Assembly: GCA_964565715.1 (NCBI GenBank)
Contig: CAZMGG010000048.1
Span: forward strand, 1-36,960
Reading direction: 5' to 3'
DNA: 36,960 nt
Source of the DNA: CAZMGG01 sp964565715
GTDB taxonomy: Bacteria > Planctomycetota > UBA1135 > UBA2386
Part shown: positions 31,500-36,960 of the stretch, in pieces
Layout: each line of letters starts with the position of its first letter
Position numbering within the stretch: the stretch's first letter is position 1
Made by a program: the position numbers and the translations under genes
The notes under the pieces: model-generated
Told to the model about the DNA's origin: nothing
The model's input: the letters and a program-made list of their open reading frames with translations, nothing else
Database searches by the model: none

Positions 31500-34361
31500 A
31501 TGATCAACCTACTCTCGCGCGCCGCGGTGCTGGCGTGCGCCCTGGGCGTCGTCGTCCCCGCCCAGAACCAGGGACCCGGCTCCGAGGCGTTGCTGCGCCT
31601 GCAGGCCGGTCAGTTCGATCCCCTCGCCGTCGCGTTGCCCGTGCCGCAGACACTGCAGGCGAACGCCGGCAGCCGCCTGTGGATCGTGCAGTTCGAAGGC
31701 CTGCCGACGCAGCAGGGCCGTGACGCGATCGTCCAGGCCGGCGGTGAGGTGCACGGCTATCTGCCGAGCAACGCCTACGTCGTCCGCATGGACCCGGCCG
31801 CCGTCGATGCGGTCCGCGGCCTCGCCGTGGTGCGCTGGGTCGGCGCCTACCACCCCTACTATCGCCTCGACCGCGGCCTCGTCGCCGAACTGCAAGCCGC
31901 CAGCGCCGACCAGCAGATCCCGGCCCGTCGCTACCACATCGTGGTGGTCGACAAGCGGCGCGACAAGCCCGCACTCGCCCGCAAGATCCAGGCGCTGGGC
32001 GGCATCATCGACGACGAACAGCAGGGCAGCCTGCTGTTCACCGTGACGCTCACCGGCCCGCAGCTCCTGGCGGCGGCACAGCTCGACGAAGTGCTGTGGA
32101 TCGACCGCTGGTCGGCGCCCGAGAACGACATGGACAACGCCCGCATCCAGGGCGGCGGCAACTACGTCGAGACCCAGGGCGGCTTCACCGGCACAGGCGT
32201 CCGCGTCCACATCTACGAGGGCATCGAGGCGACGCACCCGGACTTCACCGGCGGCGCCATCAACGTCCACAGCGGCGGCGGCGCCGACGACCACGGCCAC
32301 GCCACCGCTGGCATCGTGTTCGGCAACGGCACCAGCAATCCGGCGGTGCGCGGCATGGCCCCGGACTGCACGAAGTACTACACCCAGTACTCGACCAACT
32401 CGACCTCGCGTTGGCAGACCGTCAGCGACCTGGTCAACATCCACGAGGTGATGCACACCACCGCCTCGTGGGGCGGCGCCCGCGTGCGCACCTACACGTC
32501 CGTGTCGGCGGACTCGGACGACATCGTCTTCGACCACGACATCCCGTGGACGCAGAGCCAGAGCAACGCCGGCAACCAGGACTCGCGCCCCGAGGCCTGG
32601 GCCAAGAACGTGATCTCGATCGGCGGCGTCCAGCACTTCGACAACAGCAACCCGCTGGACGATTCGTGGGCGGCGGGCGGCGGCAGCACCGGTCCGGCGG
32701 CGGACGGCGCCATCAAGCCGATCCTGGCGGCCTACTACGACAGCATCGGCACGTCGGACCGCACGGGCGCCGCCGGCTACAGCGCCGGCAACTGGAGCGC
32801 CGGTTTCGGCGGCACGTCCGGCGCCACGCCGATCGTGGCGGGCCACAACGTGCTGGCCCTGCAGATGTTCACCGACGGCATCTTCGGCAACACCCTGCGC
32901 AATCCGAACGGCAGCCGCTTCAGCAACCGCCCGCACTTCACCACCCTGCGCGGCCTGCAGATCGTCAGCGCCAGCCAGTACGCCTTCACCGCCAGCAGCA
33001 CCAACAACCGGCGGGAGCACGTCGGCTGGGGTTTCCCGGACCTGCGCAAGATGTGGGACAACCGGAACAAGACGTTCCTGGTCGACGAGACCGACGTGCT
33101 GACCCAGGGCCAGGCCACCCGCTGGCTGATCACGGTCCTGCCCGGCGAGTCGGCCCTCACCATCTGCATGAACCACAACGACCCGGCCGCCAACCCGGCC
33201 GCGGCGCAGACCCTGATCAACAACCTGTCGCTGCGCGTCACCTCGCCGAGCGGCACGGTCTACTGGGGCAACAACGGCCTGCAGCAGGGCAACTGGTCGG
33301 TGGCCGGCGGCGCCGAGGACTCGATCAACCCGATCGAGTGCGTGATGGTGCAGAACCCGCAGGCCGGCGTCTGGCTGGTCGATGTCAAGGCGACCCTGAT
33401 CGCGATGGACTCGCACGTCGAGACGCCGCAGGTGGACGCCGACTACGCGCTGGCGGTCAGCGGCGGCACCGGCGTGCGCGGCAACCCGCCGGTGTTCGCC
33501 TCGTTCGCGCCGTTCGGCCAGGGCTGCCCGGGCTCGGTGGCGCTGCCGTCGAACTGCACCGACCTCAACCCCAACGGCGGCACGCAGACCAACAACCTGC
33601 GCACCTACGAGTACGCCTACCGGGTGCTGAACAGCGGCACGATGCACGTCGCCGGCTTCGACTTCTTCACCCGCAGCACCGGCGGCACGGTGACGGTCAA
33701 CGCCCACCTCTATGCCAGCAACGGCACCGCGCCCACCGGCCCGGCCCTGGCCACGACCACGCTGACCGTCGGTCCGAACCCGGCCTTCTACACCGCCACC
33801 TTCCCCGGCGTGACGGCGATGACCGGCAACTTCTTCATCTCGGTCAACACCTCGGCCCAGACGGTCTACCTCAGCCATCTCAGCGCCGGCGCCACCGGCG
33901 TTGCCTACTACCGCACGCCGCCGAGCGGCAACTGGCTCCAGTCGGGCCTGGTGACCCGGCCGTCCTACCGGATCATCTGCGCCGGCAGCGGCGGCTTCGC
34001 GACGCCGGAGCAGGGCAACATCGGCCTGCCGACCCTCAACACGACCTACACCGTGACGCTCGGCAGCGCGGTGCCATCCAGCGTCGCCGCGGCGACCATG
34101 GGCTTCTCCGACCAGAGCTACAACGGCACGCCGCTGCCCTACGCGCTGCCGGGCGCACCAGGCTGCAACCTGCTGGTGTCGCCGGAGGGCCTCCGCTTCA
34201 TCCCGACCTCGGTGGTCGGCACCGCCACCACCACGGTGAGCGTGCCCAACGCCAGCAACCTGATCGGCGTGACGCTCCACCACCAGTGGCTGGTGCTCGA
34301 CAACGTCAACACGCTGGGCCTGGTCGTCTCCAACGCCGGCCGCGCCACCGTCGGCAACTGA
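31500..34361 (+). CDS. Secreted S8 subtilase-like protein with KP-43-type barrel and planctomycete C-terminal modules
   Basis: This 953-residue protein has a signal peptide (about residues 1-21). An inhibitor-like propeptide region follows (about 55-200). The subtilase domain (about 225-500) keeps H265 (DDHGHATAG), N359 (oxyanion hole) and S440 (GGTSGATP). The catalytic Asp position is Tyr239 (IYEGIEATHPDF, with Glu240 next). Residues 530-645 resemble the C-terminal beta-barrel of KP-43-type alkaline proteases (N-N-L-S-L-R-V-T-S-P-S-G-T-V-Y). The remainder, from FGQGCPGS near residue 677, is beta-rich with a second Cys-containing module at about 880. Two A-tracts (CCGAAAA at 31379-31397) lie upstream and may help the promoter. 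Confidence 0.85.
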   Translation: MINLLSRAAVLACALGVVVPAQNQGPGSEALLRLQAGQFDPLAVALPVPQTLQANAGSRLWIVQFEGLPTQQGRDAIVQAGGEVHGYLPSNAYVVRMDPAAVDAVRGLAVVRWVGAYHPYYRLDRGLVAELQAASADQQIPARRYHIVVVDKRRDKPALARKIQALGGIIDDEQQGSLLFTVTLTGPQLLAAAQLDEVLWIDRWSAPENDMDNARIQGGGNYVETQGGFTGTGVRVHIYEGIEATHPDFTGGAINVHSGGGADDHGHATAGIVFGNGTSNPAVRGMAPDCTKYYTQYSTNSTSRWQTVSDLVNIHEVMHTTASWGGARVRTYTSVSADSDDIVFDHDIPWTQSQSNAGNQDSRPEAWAKNVISIGGVQHFDNSNPLDDSWAAGGGSTGPAADGAIKPILAAYYDSIGTSDRTGAAGYSAGNWSAGFGGTSGATPIVAGHNVLALQMFTDGIFGNTLRNPNGSRFSNRPHFTTLRGLQIVSASQYAFTASSTNNRREHVGWGFPDLRKMWDNRNKTFLVDETDVLTQGQATRWLITVLPGESALTICMNHNDPAANPAAAQTLINNLSLRVTSPSGTVYWGNNGLQQGNWSVAGGAEDSINPIECVMVQNPQAGVWLVDVKATLIAMDSHVETPQVDADYALAVSGGTGVRGNPPVFASFAPFGQGCPGSVALPSNCTDLNPNGGTQTNNLRTYEYAYRVLNSGTMHVAGFDFFTRSTGGTVTVNAHLYASNGTAPTGPALATTTLTVGPNPAFYTATFPGVTAMTGNFFISVNTSAQTVYLSHLSAGATGVAYYRTPPSGNWLQSGLVTRPSYRIICAGSGGFATPEQGNIGLPTLNTTYTVTLGSAVPSSVAAATMGFSDQSYNGTPLPYALPGAPGCNLLVSPEGLRFIPTSVVGTATTTVSVPNASNLIGVTLHHQWLVLDNVNTLGLVVSNAGRATVGN

Positions 34362-34385
34362 CCGGCGCGCCCGCGCACCCTCCCG

Positions 34386-34415
34386 AACGGCCCCGCGGTC
34401 CGCCGCGGGGCCGTT
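34386..34415. terminator. Strong bidirectional terminator between convergent genes
   Basis: A perfect 13-bp stem (AACGGCCCCGCGG, 34386-34398, pairing with 34403-34415) encloses a TCCG loop. TTT follows on the plus strand, and the stem starts with AA, so the minus strand also ends in a short T run. It sits 24 nt after the subtilase stop and 15 nt from the end of the convergent beta-barrel gene, so it can serve both. Confidence 0.88.
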
Positions 34416-34429
34416 TCCCTGTACGGCGC

Positions 34430-35599
34430 CTACCGCCGGCGGCCGCCGAAGCGCAGCACCGCGCCGAGGAAGAACATGTGCTCGCCGTGCACGTCCTCGT
34501 CGTGCAGCACCGGCGGCCGGCTCTCGTTGTTCAGGTAGCTGTACCAGGCGTTGATCGACACCGCCTCGCTGATCAGGAAGTCGGCCTCGACCCCGCCGCC
34601 GAAGAAGAACTTCTTGTCGCTGGTCACCCGCGTCTGGTCCAGCAGCCGCACGTACTGCCCGGCCACGAACGGCGTCACCACGAACCGCTCGCCCAGGAAC
34701 CACCGCATCCGGAACTGCGCGTCGGCCCACTGGTGGCCCTGCGGCTTCTGCGCCTCGTAGTTGTAGATCCGGTCCTCCGACGCGGTGAGCTGCCCGTCCG
34801 CCACCACCACCCAGGTGATGTCGTCGCTGCCGGGGAAGAACCACTCCAGATGGCCGCGCCCGCGCCAGAACGCCGACGGCAGCTCCGAGGTGAACAGCGG
34901 CACCTCGCCGAACACCCGCTCGCTGCGGTTCCACTCGCGCTCGGCCATCGCCGTCAGCAGGAAGCCGTCCCGCGGCACGCCCCGCCGCCGGTCCAGGTTG
35001 AGCGTCTTGTGCTCGGCGAAGAGCCGCGCGCCGTAGGCGCTGTGGTCGTCCGGGATCAGGAAGGTCGCCGCCGTGTCGTCGGAGCGGTCGAACGTGTTGC
35101 GCCGGAAGAACCCGCCCAGCTCCAGCAGCAGGCCGTCGCCGGCGGGCTTGCCGAAGCCCAGGTAGGCCTCGTAGTCGCGGCCCTCGTAGCGCCCCACCGG
35201 CACGAAGTTCCGGCCCCGGTAGTAGCCCTCACGCCAGAACGGGAAGTAGCGCGCCTTCAGCTCGAGCCGGCTGTAGGTCTCGCCGCCCACCAGGTTGCCG
35301 TTCTGCAGGCTCGCCAGGGCGCCGTCGCGGCCGGCGTAGGCCTCGGCGCGCCCCGGCCCGCCGCCGAAGTCGTCATCGCGGAAGTACAGGTGCCCGTCCC
35401 AGCCCAGCTCGCTCTCCAGGCCCGCCGCCGGATCGCTGGTGTCGGGCTGCGCGCCGATCACGCCGGCCTTCACCTGGATCAGCGAGGCGAACGGCAGTGG
35501 CCGGTCCCGCACCAGGTTCAGGTCGTCGAAGGTCTGGGCGCCGAGGCTCCCAGCGAACAGGGCCAGCAGGGCCGGACCGCAGGCACGGGCTCGCAGCAT
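34430..35599 (-). CDS. Predicted outer-membrane beta-barrel protein
   Basis: This 389-residue protein carries a signal peptide (RARACGPALLALFAGSLGAQ) and then a long series of amphipathic strands. Aromatic residues repeat, as in SRLELKARYFPFWREGYYRG, EAYLGFGKPAGDGLLLELGGFF, GHLEWFFPG and FRMRWFLGERFVVTPFVAG. It ends FFLGAVLRFGG-RRR, close to the C-terminal aromatic strand of barrel proteins, although three Arg follow it. No known porin family can be named. The ATG at 35599 is chosen because TACCGT lies 7 nt before it; a GTG at 35608 is a possible alternative. It probably shares the terminator at 34386-34415 with the subtilase. Confidence 0.72.
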   Translation of the reverse strand: MLRARACGPALLALFAGSLGAQTFDDLNLVRDRPLPFASLIQVKAGVIGAQPDTSDPAAGLESELGWDGHLYFRDDDFGGGPGRAEAYAGRDGALASLQNGNLVGGETYSRLELKARYFPFWREGYYRGRNFVPVGRYEGRDYEAYLGFGKPAGDGLLLELGGFFRRNTFDRSDDTAATFLIPDDHSAYGARLFAEHKTLNLDRRRGVPRDGFLLTAMAEREWNRSERVFGEVPLFTSELPSAFWRGRGHLEWFFPGSDDITWVVVADGQLTASEDRIYNYEAQKPQGHQWADAQFRMRWFLGERFVVTPFVAGQYVRLLDQTRVTSDKKFFFGGGVEADFLISEAVSINAWYSYLNNESRPPVLHDEDVHGEHMFFLGAVLRFGGRRR

Positions 35600-35606
35600 C
35601 GGCGGC

Positions 35607-35612
35607 ACGGTA
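35607..35612 (-). promoter_or_regulatory. -10-like TACCGT before the beta-barrel gene
   Basis: The minus strand reads TACCGT, ending 7 nt before the ATG at 35599. It supports that start and fits the leaderless pattern seen at other genes. It overlaps the alternative GTG start, so the two readings exclude each other. Confidence 0.3.
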
Positions 35613-35651
35613 ACCGCCTGCCCGCGGCCCGGAAACCGGCAAGGGCCGCGT

Positions 35652-36665
35652 TCAGGCCGCGGCGTAGGCCGACAGCAGCGCGTGGATCTCGCGGTCGGGC
35701 TCGAACCGCCGCTGGAAGTCCTCCCGGATCCGCACGCCGAGCGCGCCGGCCGCCGACCGGTTCCGGTACAGGGCCAGCACCTGCTTCGCCATGCCCTCCT
35801 CGTCCTCGAACAGGAGCCCGGTCTCCTTGTGCCGGATCAGGTCGCGGTTGCCGGGCACGTCGGCCGCCACCACCGGCCGGCCCAGGATCCCCGCCTCCAG
35901 GATCGTCGCCGAGCAGCCCTCGTGCAGCGACGTGTTGAGCACCACGTCGGCGTCCAGGTAGGCCGCCCCCATCCGGTCCCGCGCCAGCGTCGGCAGCACC
36001 CGCACACCGGCCTCCCGCAGAACCTGCGCCCGCAGCCCCGCCGCGTAGTCGTCGTCCTGGTCTGGCCCGACCAGGATCATCTCCACGTCGGCGCCGCTGG
36101 CCCGCAGCACCCGCACCAGCGACAACGCCCGATGCTGGCCCTTCGCCGGCCGCATGCCGCCGGGCAGCAGCACCAGGAAGCGCTGCGACGGGATGCCCAG
36201 CGACCGCCGCAGATCGGTGCCGCCGGTGGGCAGCGTCGCCGCCGCACGCGGCACGATGTCCACCTTGCCGACGCACTCGGGCACGCGCTGTTCGACGGTC
36301 TCCAACGCCGCCTGGCTCGGCACCAGCACCCGGTGCGCGCGCCGGAACGTCTCACAGATCAGCGGCCCCTTGGCCTCGTCCACCATGTCCTGGTAGAGGT
36401 CCTCGCCGCCCACCGACACCACCCACGGCATGCGCAGCCCCAGCAGCTGCAGCCCCGTGCGCGAGATGTCGTGCGCGTGCACGAGGTCCGGCTTGAACCG
36501 GGCGATGGTGCCCTCCAGCGACTGCTTCAGCCCGCCCTCGGCCGTGCCACCGAACAGCTCGCACAGGTGGCCGCGCCCCTGCAGCCCCTCGCGATAGCGT
36601 TGCACGGTCGAGGCCCCGCCCAGGTATCGCTCGGGCGGCGCCGGTGTCAGCAGCAGGACCTTCAC
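35652..36665 (-). CDS. Family 4 glycosyltransferase
   Basis: This 337-residue GT-B glycosyltransferase uses a nucleotide sugar. The N-terminal half starts KVLLLTPAPPERYLGGAS with DLVHAHDISRTG near residue 60. The C-terminal half has FLVLLPGGMRPAKGQHRAL, ILVGPDQDDD, and the donor-binding block LNTSLHEGCSATILEAGILGRPVVAADVPGNRDLI with the family's E-x7-E-like pattern (about residues 243-278). The start is GTG at 36665. A promoter is visible on the minus strand at 36732-36760. The polysaccharide it acts on is unknown; the exopolysaccharide genes at the left of the window are about 28 kb away. Confidence 0.9.
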   Translation of the reverse strand: MKVLLLTPAPPERYLGGASTVQRYREGLQGRGHLCELFGGTAEGGLKQSLEGTIARFKPDLVHAHDISRTGLQLLGLRMPWVVSVGGEDLYQDMVDEAKGPLICETFRRAHRVLVPSQAALETVEQRVPECVGKVDIVPRAAATLPTGGTDLRRSLGIPSQRFLVLLPGGMRPAKGQHRALSLVRVLRASGADVEMILVGPDQDDDYAAGLRAQVLREAGVRVLPTLARDRMGAAYLDADVVLNTSLHEGCSATILEAGILGRPVVAADVPGNRDLIRHKETGLLFEDEEGMAKQVLALYRNRSAAGALGVRIREDFQRRFEPDREIHALLSAYAAA

Positions 36666-36829
36666 GGGTCGTTCTTCGGACGGGCGAAGTGCCGCGCGTT
36701 AGCCCGGCCGATCGGCCCGCCTGAATCGCCATAACTACCTGATCTTTCGTCACTTATGAATCGGCCCTGGCCCGACGGCGTGAGCGCAAGCAGGATCCGT
36801 CCGCGCCACCACGCCACGCGGCGATTCCC
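36666..36829. other. Intergenic region with AT-rich promoter
   Basis: This 164-bp gap is clearly less GC-rich at 36728-36760. It holds the likely promoter of the GT4 gene and no convincing coding sequence. TGAATCG occurs twice (36722-36728 and 36757-36763). Confidence 0.5.
36732..36760 (-). promoter_or_regulatory. Sigma-70-like promoter of the GT4 gene
   Basis: On the minus strand, TTCATA (complement of 36755-36760) and TAGTTA (complement of 36732-36737) are separated by exactly 17 nt. This is the best spaced promoter pair in the window, in an AT-rich patch. It would give a leader of about 60 nt before the GTG at 36665. Confidence 0.5.
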
Positions 36830-36960
36830 TTACGGCTGCCGGCCGACGCCCCAACCGACCAGGAAGGGCGCGGCGTGCGACAGCGAGATGCCACCGTTCG
36901 GATCCAGCAGGCCGGCCTGGAAGGCGAACACGTGCTCGACGGGGACCTGCCAGCCGAGCG
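36830..36960 (-). CDS. C-terminal end of an unidentified protein (partial)
   Basis: The minus strand is open from the right edge to a TAA at 36830-36832, giving about 42 residues that end SLSHAAPFLVGWGVGRQP. The segment includes VEHVFAFQAGLLDPNGG, a beta-strand-like stretch similar in style to the last strand of the planctomycete secreted modules (hydrophobic strand, G-x-x-D-P). It may be the C terminus of a secreted protein. The start lies outside the window. It runs codirectionally with the GT4 gene, with a 164-nt gap. Confidence 0.5.
   Translation of the reverse strand, partial: LGWQVPVEHVFAFQAGLLDPNGGISLSHAAPFLVGWGVGRQP

Noticed and set aside
31509..34934. Long open frames opposite and overlapping the subtilase (1141 codons on minus, 1280 on plus)
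   Set aside because: The subtilase frame has a signal peptide, conserved motifs and a terminator. The others are shadow frames without domain signals.

Overview
This is a very GC-rich window, dense in genes. It most likely comes from a Planctomycetota bacterium with a Gram-negative-type envelope. Supporting signs are an lpxA-type acyltransferase, a predicted outer-membrane beta-barrel, a Wzz/tyrosine-kinase-like exopolysaccharide operon, and a secreted subtilase. The subtilase ends in repeated beta-rich modules with a GxGCPGS motif, which I associate with large secreted proteins of some planctomycetes. I see no tRNA, rRNA, CRISPR array or transposase.

Layout. Positions 1-1002 hold the tail of a probable sugar transferase and a GT2 glycosyltransferase. 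Positions 1003-3832 form a visibly less GC-rich three-gene island: a secreted protein with 12 cysteines, a MauE/DoxX-like membrane protein, and a membrane-anchored protein with carboxypeptidase-regulatory-like domains. From 7852 down to 3843 on the minus strand lies an exopolysaccharide operon: a Wzz/GumC-like polymerisation protein, a degenerate CpsD-like ATPase, and a polysaccharide deacetylase fused to a glycosyltransferase. A lipoprotein of unknown role (8112-9878) diverges from it. Housekeeping genes follow on the minus strand: pepP, a receiver-CheX fusion, metF and a GNAT acetyltransferase.

Positions 13754-15885 encode a bufferin-type copper RiPP operon: a Cys-rich precursor with a duplicated core, a DUF692 multinuclear iron enzyme, and a DUF2063 partner. 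Next come a polytopic membrane protein with C-terminal TPRs (15929-17584), a FitAB/VapBC-type toxin-antitoxin pair with a clear palindromic operator (17711-18399), and a dihydrouridine synthase. The gene at 19540-21501 is interrupted by a single in-frame TGA. A stem-loop begins 15 nt after it and a UxC context surrounds it, so it is either a nonsense-disrupted gene or a candidate selenoprotein. An AAA/DUF4143 ATPase and a HhH-GPD glycosylase overlap by 4 nt, and a secreted protein follows. An Enzyme I-like PTS protein lacks the usual catalytic Cys.

Positions 26997-31358 carry lpxA and two overlapping M16-like genes whose products both lack the zinc motif. The subtilase (31500-34361), a strong bidirectional terminator, a beta-barrel protein, a GT4 glycosyltransferase and the end of one more minus-strand gene complete the window.

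Themes. Several apparent enzymes (the CpsD-like ATPase, the deacetylase, Enzyme I, both M16 proteins and the subtilase) have substitutions at canonical catalytic positions. Several genes have a -10-like hexamer only 7-10 nt before the start codon, which suggests frequent leaderless transcription.
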